A stretch of 64,000 nt of DNA from Chamaea fasciata (Eukaryota; Chordata; Aves; Passeriformes; Sylviidae). The position numbers and the translations under genes were made by a program. Position 1 is the stretch's first letter; every line of letters starts with the position of its first letter. The notes beneath the pieces are model-generated. The model was not told the DNA's origin. It did no database searches and worked only from the letters and a program-made list of their open reading frames with translations. Positions 1 through 12,500 of this stretch are shown here, piece by piece. Location: contig JARCOQ010000005.1 in assembly GCA_029207755.1 (NCBI GenBank), positions 45,223,621-45,287,620 of the forward strand, given 5' to 3'.

Positions 1-3000
1 CTTTGACTACAGTGCCTGAAAGTTTTCCTATTTGCCACATTCAGCATGCTGAAATGCCAGGCTCCCAAAGGAGCTAAAGCAGTGAAAGAAGGGACTCACC
101 AATGAACAGAAAAGTACTGGTTTGAGACCTGGGCAGAATTAAACCTCCTTCTTGGGAAAACCTCCTAACCAAAGAGCTATTGTTGGCTGAAATTTTCTCA
201 GTGATTTTTCCTGCTCATTTTGGTTTCTTTAGCAAGTTTCCCAGCCTGCTGCTGCACAGAGATTGTGCCTGAGAGGATGGTTTTATCACCTGCTGCTTTG
301 GGCACCACATTAGGAGGAATAGCCCACCTTTACAGTGATACATATCCAAGTGCAAAGTGAAAGTATATGCAAAGAGGTGCAGTGTCAGCAGAAGCAATGA
401 AAAGCAGCACGTCCCAAAACACCCACCACAACCCAAAGCAGTGTGGCAGGAGACAGGGGTCTAAACATCTGCAGGTAGTGAAAAGGCTTGAACTGGTGAA
501 TCCTGGATGCACTGGTATTTCAACTGGGATGACACCAGCAGCAGTCAGTGTTGGTACCATTGCTGCTTGAATTTAAACACTTGCTGCTAACACAAATGAA
601 TCCTAAAAATTGCTGTGAACATTAAGAAAAGGTTTATCCTAGCATTTCCAGATCATTATTTCTTGTTATAGCTAAACCTATGTCCTTAACCCAAAAATAT
701 TTTCTGCTATTCCAAACTGCACCTCTCAGTTAATGAAAGCATTGACAGGGACCTTTTTTACCCTTGTCATGAACTTATCAGCTGAAACACATACTGTATA
801 CTTCAAGGAGAAAAAATGGTCTATTTGGGCTGGAAAATAAAATTAAATGAGATTTCATTTCTATTGTTCTTTTCTTGATCTTGTCTTGTTGTTTTTTTCC
901 TTACTCTAAGTTCTTCTTGAGTCTCAAACTTGCTCTGCTTTTCCATGTTGCAGTCTAGGTCCATCCTTTACTTCCGGCCATCATGATCTTTAATTCTCTC
1001 CTGTTAAAGAAACCCAATCTTACCCCTGCAGCCTACACCTGATACCTGTCTTCCCTTCCCTGATCTGTCATTCATACCCACCCACTTCTCCCTTTCCCAT
1101 CTGCTGATTTCTTTTTTTTTTCTGCAAAATTAGTACAAGATTGTGTGTAAGAAATGATCCCTAAGGAATACTAGACAATAAAGGAAATGCTCAAGCATGA
1201 CAGACTTCACTCTTCCGGGTCATTATAATATCCTTTTGTGCTATAAAGCATGAATCCAAAAGCCAAGTCATCTGCCGAATGAAAAAACATGAGACAATCA
1301 CTCTTTGTGTTTCCTGTCTTTATAAAATGAGTCTAGACTTCTTAGAAAGTGTCCATTGAGAGCCTTGAAACTCCTCCTTCACTGGGCAAGCACATTGACT
1401 GCAGTGACAAAGTGACTGTTGGGCTTAGCATCTGAAAACAACAAAGTCCAGCAGTGCAGTGGCATGTTTCTACTGTCATAACCATAAAACCTCTGACAGA
1501 CAAACATGGGAGAAGTCTTGGCCTTGTAGGAGTAGCAGTGCAGTTTGTAAACAAATTCCCTGATAATCTCCAGTTATTGCTTACTGGTTGGATTTGCAGA
1601 GTGGTTCTGGGACATGAGAACGAGATGTCCTTCAATGACTACTAAACAGGAGCTTTGCTCCAGGTGAGCATCAGCAGCACTCCAGAACCCAGGGGCACGA
1701 GTGACCTGTCCCTCAGGTCAGGCCATTAGGGTCCTATAAGCCATATGACATTACAGTCCAAAGAAAACCCCTAGGGCAGATATGGTAGATGCTGATTTGA
1801 CACAGAGATCCATCTGGCATGATGAATTACCTGCTCATATCCTGGATCTTCAATGTCCTGACCTCTATAGTCCCATTCCTGGGCACCCAGCTTTCTCCAT
1901 CTCCTTACAGTGCGCACAGACAGCTCACACAGGAAAATATGGACAAGAAGGTGGCAGGATGCCTAAAAGGAAGATGACAGGACAGTTTGATTTGCAAAAC
2001 CTCTGTCTGCTTGTGGCTCCAGTCCCAGTGGAAATTGCATTCCTACTTATTTAGGCACCACTAAACCATGGTCAACCCTAGTCCTTTAGCTTGAGTTTTA
2101 TAATGCAAGGGGGATCAGGCTGACTGCCCTCCAATAACCCAGGCAATGAATTAATGTTCCCTTTGCCCTAAGATCTCTTCTGTAATAGAAAAACTCCTTA
2201 GAAAGGATCTAGAGGTCTGTTCACCAACTTGGGAACGCCATGGTTGGAAAGATGCTGACGTGTTGACAGGATTCATACAAGAACAGGCGGAAAAAAAGAG
2301 GGAGGACAGACCTCTGCTAGAAGCACAGACAATGAAGCCCGATCTGGATGATCAACGACTGGAGAGAAATACTGATAGTAAATGAGTCACGGTATGGTTG
2401 TTCAAGGCAGTACAGCATGCAGCTGTGCACACAAAAGAAAATCATAACTGAATGCCAGGAAAAATTAAAAGAAATTTAGAATGAAAGAACAAATTAAAGA
2501 TGTTTAGGGGATTTCCAACTCCATTAAAAACATAATAATGGATAACACAAGGATATCACAACTCTGTAAGAGTGAGACATATGAGAGACTTCTTTTCTCA
2601 TGTTTCTATATCTTTACAGACCAGAAAACAGAGTGTGCTGCCCTGCACAGCTAAGATTTTTAAGAGAAGCAAATAAACACATACATAGCTGCATATGAAT
2701 GAAGAGTCTGCAGCAATAGACAGGAACAAAAACATTTTAAAAACACATAGCAGACTCTAAACTCTGGGGAATATCTCTAATTATGGTCAAATAATTTAAT
2801 TTCATGGTTTTCCATTCTGAGTTTACTTGGCTCTTCACCAGATCTTGGCCATTCTCAGAGACAGGACACTGAATGATTGAATTATGACTCAGATAATGTT
2901 CTCCTTGGTTTGAAAGAAGAAATCACTGGAAAAGGATGAAGAGAGATAAGCAATACTTAAGAGGAAATTTCAGAAAGATTCAGGAGTTATTAAGGGTGGA

Positions 3001-6000
3001 AATATTTTTATAGCTTTGTGATTTTGGCATTGGACAAAATTTTAAATACATTTCTGACAGATGAGACACTCAAACATCTGGAGAGATATGAGCTGATACA
3101 AACCCACTTACTCACATTTCAGACAAGATAAATTTAGACATTTCTAACAGCTGGGGTGACTGTGAGCCTTGGGCAGGGCCATGGATGTGAGCTCCCAGAA
3201 GTTCAACAAGGAAACAGACTGACAGACAGGCTGGAGACCAGGACTTAATCATTGGCAAGGGGAGGATTTTCCAAGTGCCAGGGTATTCAAGGAGGTAACA
3301 AATTTTTCCTTATGTACTGAACCACTGCAGATCTGGGTAGCGGGAATGAACTTCTACTGCTTCTATAGGCCAGTGACATCCTAATCCCCCCTATAGATCC
3401 CTGGCTCAGACATGTCTGCAGGAGGTTACAGAGTGAAATCTGAAATATGTGGTCTGAATCCCATTCACCCCCAATGCACCACAGAAAAATGCTGGTTTGG
3501 GGAGAGGGTTTCTAACAACGCTGGCAGGGACATGAGGTGCCCCCAAGTCTCTTTTTCATGTCAGGGTCAGGCCATGGACTGTAGCAGCCTTGTGTAACCA
3601 GAGCATTTCCAGCACTGTGCCCTGCAAGAGAGGGGACAGCCAGGACAAAGCTCAGACCACAAACTGGGAGGTATTTTGGCACCTTACTGCCCTTGCCTAA
3701 ATAAGGCATCTGAGCTTCTGGAGGCCAGGCAGGAGTGGGAACACTACAGGCCAAATGACTCCAATTTTTAAGGGGTTTAAATTGGTTTGAAATCAAAGAA
3801 GATGAGATCCATTGATCCAATGTCAAGTGACGTTCTTGAGAGGCAGCCAAGAAAAACAAGCTGCCATTCAGAAAGTCACTGAAGAACAAAGGACAGAAGT
3901 AGGAGATGAAAGGGGGAATGGAAAAAAGCATGAAGCCACCAGCTCAATACATGTATCTAGCAGAGGTCTGCCATGTAAGCACTAGTGTCTAATGAGGTCA
4001 GTTACGGAAGGATTTTTTGTTCCATAAAAACCCATTGATGTGTTTGAAATGTCTCTTACTTAACTAAGAAAATAATTTCTGATTTCTAAGCACATTTCAA
4101 GTTATGAATTCCCTTTCCAGACAGGACAGATACAGAAGAAGTTCTGGGATTTGAAATGGTTTAAAATTAATTAAAGGGGTTGTTTTTCTTTCTCTATCCA
4201 TCCTCCAATGTATAAAGCAATATTGCATTCATATTTGCTGATCCAAACTGAAGTTTCTCCTTTACTCTGTAGTCTTTATTTCTCCTTTCTAGTGTAGAAA
4301 GGCCAGAGAAAAGGAAAAAGCAAAAATGTAAGTGGCTTGGGTTTTTTCTATCAGGGCTTAAATAAAAGAATTTTTATACTAATGTGAAACCACTTTTTAA
4401 AAACCATTCCACTTAAAATTCTGCTCTAAAACGTTCCACAGAAAGCAATACCCATTTTGGTCTCCTGCTTTATTTAACATAGAGTATGCTTCTCATTGCT
4501 GCAGCAACACATCACTGAATCTGAGCAAACTTCACTATTCTTTGAAAGGCAAGGAGATGTGGAACACATTGGTTTTTTATATATTTATTGAACAGGAATA
4601 AAGACATAATGAAAGTAATCAAACAATCCTAGCCTGCCAAGGAAGACAGAGACCAACCCAAAAGCACAGGTTCAAAACAGAGCTTGGAGAAAAGCCAGCA
4701 GTGACTCAGATCACAGTTGTGAAGGGTCAGGGATATATATTTTCTGTCTTGGGACAATGCTTGTTGTTGTTGTTGCTGTTGTTGTTGTTGTTGAGCAATT
4801 GTGTGGGTTTGTTTGTGGCCTTCCTACAGAAGCTCTGTATTTTGAGAAAAGCAATATCCAGTGGGATTGATACTGAACTGTCTGACAGCAGATTTTAGTG
4901 TTCAGTGAACAGCCATGATTGCTTATATTTCTGGAAGTAAGAATGCATACGAGTTTTGGATTTCTTTTTCCCAGTAATTTTAAAGATCATTCTGAAACAG
5001 CAGACTAAAGGACAGTCTCCCAAACCCAGCAACTGTTTTGCGTATGTCCACATAACAACCATAACATTCAGGTGTTGCTGGGACACGTGCTGTCTTTATG
5101 GGCTCTTCGTGTAAGAATTTTAATTTATCCAAAGTTGAAAGTTTAAAGCTTGTGCTAGCTTGTTCCAAAGACCTTTTGTAATATTAACTGAATTATGTCA
5201 AGTATTTTCTGTCAGCTATAAGATTTGTCATAAATCACAAGAAATCTTGTAATAATGTAGGTCGGAGCATTATGCCTCCAAAAAGCCCCTTTTCATAATG
5301 GGAAATACTGTCTTATGCTTTTTAATGTCTTTTTTTCCTCCCTTCCCCTGGGCTGTGCTTTTTTCTTTCTTTTGTCCTTTCTAGGGAAATTAGAGCTTTC
5401 CTTTGGACTAACTGGAGAAAATCAACCATTTAGTTAAATTCTGTGTTTGTACCTTCTCTATCTCCCTGTAATAGAGGCAATTTCTTTTCATCTGCACAAA
5501 TATTTTTTACACTGGACTCCGCATTTACATTTAGTTTCTCCTCAGTAATTTTCCAGTTGATATCTTTTAGCAAAGATGGACAAAAGTGAGCTCATGAGAA
5601 AGTTTCTATATGCTGGGAACATTTGGTTAAGAGCCAAACCCAACTCCTGTAAATGAGCAACACCTACAATCATCCAGCCCCAAATACCATAACCAGGTAA
5701 TGCTGCCTGCTGGAACAGATATTCCTAATATAAAGAGATCTCCTGGATGTCACTCTCCTTGCATATCCTTAGGAGACCCAGGGCAGAAGATATTCTTCCA
5801 TTGGTACCAGGATGTCTAAAGAAAAGGTAGGGAAGCTGAGTTGGGCCATATGCCCATTTTCAAAGGTTTATTCCCCTGGGCAGTGCTCCTTGGTAAGCCG
5901 GGACTGTGCACTTTCATCCATAGTGCTGAGGGAATGAACATTCAAAAGAAGATGCTGGCACTAAACAAAGCCAGCAAAGGGCTGTCTTTGATGAGGGAAC

Positions 6001-6390
6001 CCATCTAGGAGCAGCTGACAGGAGGGTCTGTGTCCCAGCTGACATTTCCACCCTTCTGTCACTCAAGACAGAAAGCAGCTTTGGCTAAGCTGCACAGAGC
6101 AGAGTCACTGAGAGACAGCTCTTTACTTGTTTCAGACCAAAGCATGAAAGGAGCAGCTGCTTCAACCTCTTCAGTTCCAAAAGAAGCCTTGCAGGAGTGT
6201 TCAAGTGTTTGAGAAATATGTCTGTGCAAAGCTTGCATGTTGAGTCCCCTACTGGGGACTTAGATGCATTTCTGTGGTGAATTGAGGACCCTCTTTTGAT
6301 CATCTTCACCTCCTCTCCCTTTTCCTTTCAAAGAGCACTGGCTCCATCACTGCATGATGGTAAGCTTTGAGGTTGCTCTCTTAGAATGGG
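1..6390. other. Intergenic DNA, no gene recognised
   Basis: This stretch is AT-rich and single-copy in appearance. Open frames on either strand are short (about 140 codons at most), lack paired splice signals and show no protein motif I recognise. The only obvious structure is the TTG trinucleotide run at 4761-4793. In human the neighbour beyond SNRPF on this side is NTN4 (minus strand). I looked for netrin-4 exons, with their cysteine-rich laminin-type motifs and the netrin C-terminal domain, and found none. The stretch is either intergenic or a long intron of an off-window gene. Confidence 0.5.
4761..4793 (+). repeat. (TTG)n trinucleotide microsatellite
   Basis: A run of about 11 TTG units with a single interrupting CTG, seen directly in the sequence. 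It gives a spurious poly-leucine stretch in a short open frame. Confidence 0.9.
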
Positions 6391-6394
6391 AGCC

Positions 6395-6572
6395 ACAGAA
6401 TCACAGAATATGCTAAGCTGGAAGAGACCCACAAGGACCATCAACTCCAATCCCTGGCCCTGGGCAGTACCATACCCAAGAGCCTCACCACGTGCCTGAG
6501 AGTATTGTCCAAAAGCTTCTTGAACTCTGTCAGACTTGTGCTGTGACCACTTCCCTGAAGAGCCTGTCCTCA
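6395..6572 (-). mobile_element. CR1 LINE fragment (minus strand, 3' part)
   Basis: On the plus strand it opens with the reversed CR1 3' end (cagaatcacagaat), followed by the diverged 'gctggaagagacc...aaggaccatcaactccaa' region. It ends in the 'accacttccctgaagagcctgtcc' region typical of the CR1 3' UTR. The copy is 5'-truncated, as most CR1 copies are, and old (many mismatches to the family as I remember it). Both ends are approximate. Confidence 0.75.
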
Positions 6573-9500
6573 TGGAGAAGCAGCTGGATCCTGCTCAGAG
6601 CCACCTAGGTGTATGAGCTTCACCTTCAGGAGGGACAAGTGAACCTGAAATAGGCTGTCAGGTCACCTCGTGGGGCAGAGCTGGATGCAGCAGTGCAATG
6701 AGGCAAGAGCTGATTCTGGGCTCTGCTCCAGGGCCTTGTGCAATGTGGACTTTAGGCCTGAAGTACCCCTGAAATGACAAGTAGACACTCAAAAAAGCCT
6801 TGAGCAGCAATTAAGTGACAGGTAGAAGCCTAGCACCAGCCTCCTGTAGATCCCCTGGTCAGAGCCACTCAGGGCAGTCACGCAGCAGGGAGGATGAAGT
6901 TTTGGGAAATGAGTCTGAAGCATTTGGGGTATTTTTTTAAACATTAGCTAACCATCTGGGCAAATAATTTTCTGTCCATGGGTGTCCTACAAAAAGTTGA
7001 CTAACATGCTCCGCTAATGAACCTTTGTGACTGGGGTGCCTTGTGGATCAACAAGTATGGCTTCTAATTTTCTAAGCAAACACCGACATTCCCTAGCATG
7101 AGTAAGTTGAGTGCTGAGCAGTGACTAATGAACAGCTGGTATGAATTCCTGACACTCCTGGAATCCAGAAATATGTTGATGAATTCTGGCAGAAGTCCAA
7201 ATATTTGCGAAGTAATGACTAAGGTGGTAATGAACCACAGCTGACTGGCTCATTCATGTTCAGAGGCTCAGTGATTTATTCCAGTGTACATCCAGCATCG
7301 CTGACCCAGTTCTGGGTCACCTTTTCCTGTGTGGAAAGTGGTGCATGCCTAGGGATGCTACAAGCACTGCAGTGGAATGGAGACCCACTGGAGTACTGGT
7401 GCTTGTTTGCATTGCACACACGCTTCATCTCAAGGCAACAAGGATTTCTGGCTTGTGTGAGGGCTCCAAGCCCCTTCCTATCTGCAAGGCAAGGTGCACA
7501 AGCAGCTCTAAAATGCTGGCCCAGGCAGAGCAGATACTTTTGGGAAGAAGGAAACTCTGCATCAAATTAGGAGCATTTCAAATTAGGAAATGTCTCATCT
7601 TGTACAAGAAGCAGTGCAATGAAGACTGAAGTAGATGAAGGAGATGGAATGACTGCCAGGCCAGCAGGGACAGAATGATTTAGGAATAGATAATTTCAAA
7701 CTAGAAAGAAGATTACTCTCTGGAAATACAAGCCACAGCTGAACAATAGAGAAGGATGGGAAAAGTCTATCCTAAAGAACATGGATTCTATGCCACAAAA
7801 ATATGTATTTACAGATGCTGACAGGCACCAGTAAACCAGCGTCCTCTACTCGGTCACCTTTTAACACTAGATTTATGCCAAAGCCCTGCACTGCTTTCAT
7901 AGGGCTCCTTTTGACATGCACAGAGACAGACGTGACCAAACCATCCCTTGGACAATGTTCTTGTGATAGGTGGGTATGTATCTGGCTTGTCTTCCAGCCC
8001 TTCCTTGCAAGCAGACACATTCAGTATATGTGAAGACAGGCATGTTTCCCAGCATGGACTGGGAATGTTATTCAGAAATTTCCTTTGGTATATTCAAGCA
8101 GACATTTCAAATTAAACTAAACTCAATGCAACACATGGCCTCACTTTCCCCTTTTTTTTGAAAGGGATTTATTCTAATGATAAATTAATTTAACTGTCAG
8201 GCAAAACCACAGATGGGTGAACATGATAGATTGATGTAGCCAGATGGAATGTTTGTTTTTATCCACAACCAGTGGGCACAGCAGTGACAGCCTTTTAATG
8301 CTGCTTTACAGGAATCAAGTGCTCTGAAACTTGACTGGAATTATGCAATGAGAAATAAATACCCAGCTGGAGCCAGAGATAACAGAAAGTATAATGCAAT
8401 GGTGGTACAAAATTGCTTCAGGGGAAAATGCATCCAGAAACTGTTGAATGTAACAAACCCAAGGACTGAAAGGAATCAGCTGACCTGAGGGAATGCTTTG
8501 GCTGTCACCGACTCCTCGTAGGCCAGCAGTGAGGTCTCTACATCATTCAAGAGCAGTGAAAAACACAGCAAAAGAGTTTTCTTGGCAAGAGCCGCTTTAC
8601 CACTACTACCTCCACCGGCCTACTCTTCCTCCTCCTGCCTCACCATCAGCTCCAGTTGCACGTCCCACTGACACCACAGTGACATGAACCCCACCATCCA
8701 TGGGCTGTCTCCACTGCATGCACCCACTTGCTGGGGACATTCCACTGGCACACAGGGACTTTGCATTGGAGCAGGATTTTGTATCAGGGCAGGGTTTTAC
8801 TCGTGTGACCTCCATTTTATGGCTTGCTCACTGCCAGATTTGGAAAGAGGAATCTGGACCACTGATGAAGTTCTCTCCTCTCTCCCCACTGGAGCCCCTG
8901 CCTTTTTTGTCACAAGAGACCATAGCTGTTAGTGCTTTCCAAGAAAAGCAGCAGCGCTGTGCTAAATGTGCCGACTGGCAGCAGGTTGGCATTGGGTTTC
9001 TTTGTTAAAAGATAACAGAGCTTACGTTTTCCGGGAGAAAGAAAAGTCCTATTGATATAATAATATCATGCCAGGCAGACAGCCCTGCTTGTGTAATCCG
9101 CTTTGAGCACAATGCCGTGTTGTGGCTCGAGCATTGTTTCCCGCTGAAAAGTGGCTGCGATTTGCCTGGTCAAGGACGTTATCCTGACTGACGGGTGTAC
9201 AAAAGGAGACAGCATGTGTGGCTGGTTGAGAGGCCAGGGGAGTCCACCTGAGGTGTGAGGGGATTGGGCAAGGACTGGGGCGCAGGGACCTTTCCATGTG
9301 TGAACCTCCTGTGGGTCAAAAGGATGCCAGGGGCATTCCAAAGAGCTGGGGGAATCCCATGGTGCTGGTGGCATCCCACAGAGATGGGCTGCAAGGGAAG
9401 CAGTGGTATTTCTAAACCTGACAGCATTGTACAAACAGAATTAGACACCATTTGCCAAAACCCTTGATTTCCACTTAGTATTTTTTTGCTGTTCACTGGC

Positions 9501-12500
9501 CACTGAAAGGCCAGGCTGGTTTACACTTTCAAAATCCATGATGAATGTGAAAATGTTTCTAAATAAAGAGTTAAAAGATAGTACCAGGTTGTAGGCAGGA
9601 ATTTGCCTTAGGTTTAAATCTGTAAATTGTCCCTTTACCTTCTATCTCTTCTTGACAATTCATGTGGAGTCAGAAAGACACCATTGCTTCAGTGTTGATC
9701 CCAGCTTGCTTTGGATCACACATGAGTTTTGTGGCAAATAAGAAGGACCTTGTGGGCCCTTCTGTCACTATATGGGCTAAGCTTTGTTTTTGCAATATAG
9801 CTATGCAGTTAAAGAGCTTGTAGGAGAAAGTCCGCTGTGAAGCTTTGCATGTTTATCTACTAACTCTCAAGTTGTAGAGCATTTGCCACTGTAGAGCATC
9901 TGCCAATGTGTCTTCTATGTAATGTGTTTTATTACAACCACTTGTGTCATAATGACCATCCCTAGGCTTTTGCAAAGCCTTCTTAAGGGATAAACTAATT
10001 TCTCAGGTATACAATGATAAATCTGGTTCACACTAAAGTTCTACAAAGGTCATTCAGGGGTCTCCTGCTAGACATGTAAACTGAGGGTGAGTTTCACTCA
10101 TGTGAAAAGTGTGTAACAGCAGCATGGCCCAATGAGTGTAGGAATTAGATGGATGAGCAGGAAAAAGAACGCAGGAAAGAAGAGATCTGTTCTCTTCTTA
10201 GGAGCCTGTTACTCAATCAACATCCTATCTGCAGAAAAAAAACCAAAACAAAACAGTATTTTACTGATGATAAATGAGCAGCTGCCAGACTCCAGATCAA
10301 ACCATTCTCATTTTCATTACAAATACTTACTTAGGGGATGGCGCTAGGAGATAGTGCCATACTGATGGCCAGCACACGTGTTCTGCAGCATCAAAGTACT
10401 TTTCTGTTCTCTGAATAGGAATTTCAGGATTTAAATGCCAAGTGGTCCTGTGCTGTTCTTCAAAAATCAGGCTGGTTTTCCCTCTCCTCATGGTAAAATG
10501 GGTGTGAAGTGCTATGCCCATAATGAAATCAAAGTTTGCTCCGGATGTTCCAGACTGCCAAGCTAAGTGTGGCTGGAACAGTAGCTGATTACTGAGAGAA
10601 GTGCATCACCTGCAGCCTCTGACACCACTCCAAGCTAAGGCATATCATTTTTTGACAACCTTCCATCTGGTACTGACCAGGCCTGAACATGCTTAATTAG
10701 TGAGATCTGATGAGTGCTAAGCCTGAGGTTGTATTAGTCTTGCTTCTAAATTTGGACACATACTTTGAACTAGTAATACAAGAGTTACAAGCATCATGTA
10801 AACAGGATTAGACTTGGCTTCCAAAACCTTGGCTTCTTCCTTGTTTGAGGGAATAAGAGACAGCAAGAAAGCACACAGTAGAGCAGATGCTTCAGACAAA
10901 AATGGCTAGCAACACTAAAAACACACCTTTCAACATCTGTCTCTGAGCATGCAAGAACATGATATGCCTGGGGTCCTGCAATGGGCGTCAGCACTTGCAG
11001 GTGGGATGGTGTGCCTGGAAAAGCAGTGGTACTCAGCAGAGCAGGGAGGGGAGTCTGCCTACAGCCTCTGCCGAGCACAGGCCTGGCTGTCCCGTTCAGG
11101 AAGTACATCCCATGGGATGGCGCTGCACATCGGCACTGACCGGAGCAGACTGTGCTATGGAGCAGCCTGTGAAGGTGCATCATGATCCAGCCTCCTGCTG
11201 AGAGGGAGATCAGGACATCCACAGCCCTTACAGGGAGCTGGCAAAAGCAACCTGAGCAAAACTTCCAGGTGGAAAACAAACAAACTCTCCAGGAAAAGAA
11301 CCCTGTGAGGTTCACCCCATGGTTGCAACAGAGCACTTAGGTTGTTCCCTGGATCCAGATCTTCTATTGCTGAACTTCAGAGATCACGGACCAGACAACC
11401 ACTGCCTCCAACCAGGGTACAGTGCTGACACAGTGAGCACTGAAGGAAATAAAATATGAAAACCTTCCACTCAGTGTTGTGGTGCAGGCATTTATCTGGG
11501 GATTTGCAGTCTCAGCAGGAGTGCTCAAAGAATACATGGAGCTTGATATGTTTGAAAATATGTCAGACAGCACTGAAATCCATGCACTGATGGATGTATG
11601 CAACTCAGCATGTTTCATATATCTGAAGTATAGTTTCATGAGGGGAATTCAAGCTTTAAGGAGCATGGTAATTTTCCAGAGGAACATCTTCATGTGTGTA
11701 AATTCAGTCTAGAACACTGAAATACAGATTCTGGTCTGATCTCTCAACATTTCCCAATGTAAGTATTAAACAATAATTTATCATGTCTTGTGAATATGAT
11801 CATGGATGAACCCCAGTTTTGGAGCTCTGAGTAACGTGAATGCTCTGAGAAATATATGTTCATATAGTTCCCATCCAATGTCCAGCATCCCTGAACAGTG
11901 ATCTCCCAGGCTAGCTAGAATTCCTTAATTTGCATTACTGTTTAAGAGAATTAAATCCCCTTTATGTGCTATTTTGCCCTCTTTTCTTTTTCTCATTTAT
12001 GTGCAGATGTTTCAGAATTGGAGCAAAGTGCTTAGAAAAAAGTCTCCCAGCTAATGAACAAAAGACAGCATTTAATTTAGTCACTTTCAAGTAAACCAGG
12101 CAAGCCATTCAGACATTTGTAGCCTAACAAGATCATCAAGGCTATGAAGCTTGTATATACTACTCCTATTGTTCTGGTGAATTATTTGCCTTGTACTTAG
12201 AGCAGTCTGTAAACTGTTTCTCTCTATATAATGAGAAGGAATTTTACACGTGTAAAGAATTCTCCATGCTTCAGTTTACAGATGTGATTTAACAGTCCTT
12301 GCCTTCAGAGAGCTTGATGAAGAAATATCTGAGGTATCTAAAATATTATAAGAGGGGTCAGAAATGGCACTGAGAACTTAGGACTGGCTGCTTTTCTGGA
12401 CTCATTTAGCCTGCTGCAGCGAAAGAAGTGCTTTGACTTTTGGAAAGTGTATTTAGTGGGCTTGGAAGGAAGTGTACTAAAGCCAAAAACATCTTCTGGA

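Noticed and set aside
1342..2054. Open frames that at first suggested a retroviral or gene fragment
   Set aside because: No gag/pol motifs, no flanking long terminal repeats, no primer-binding site. The residues do not match a family I know.
10794..11336. 180-codon minus-strand ORF
   Set aside because: Cysteine- and serine-rich with scattered hydrophobics, no recognisable domain. Overlapping frames on the plus strand are equally open. No polyadenylation or splice context.
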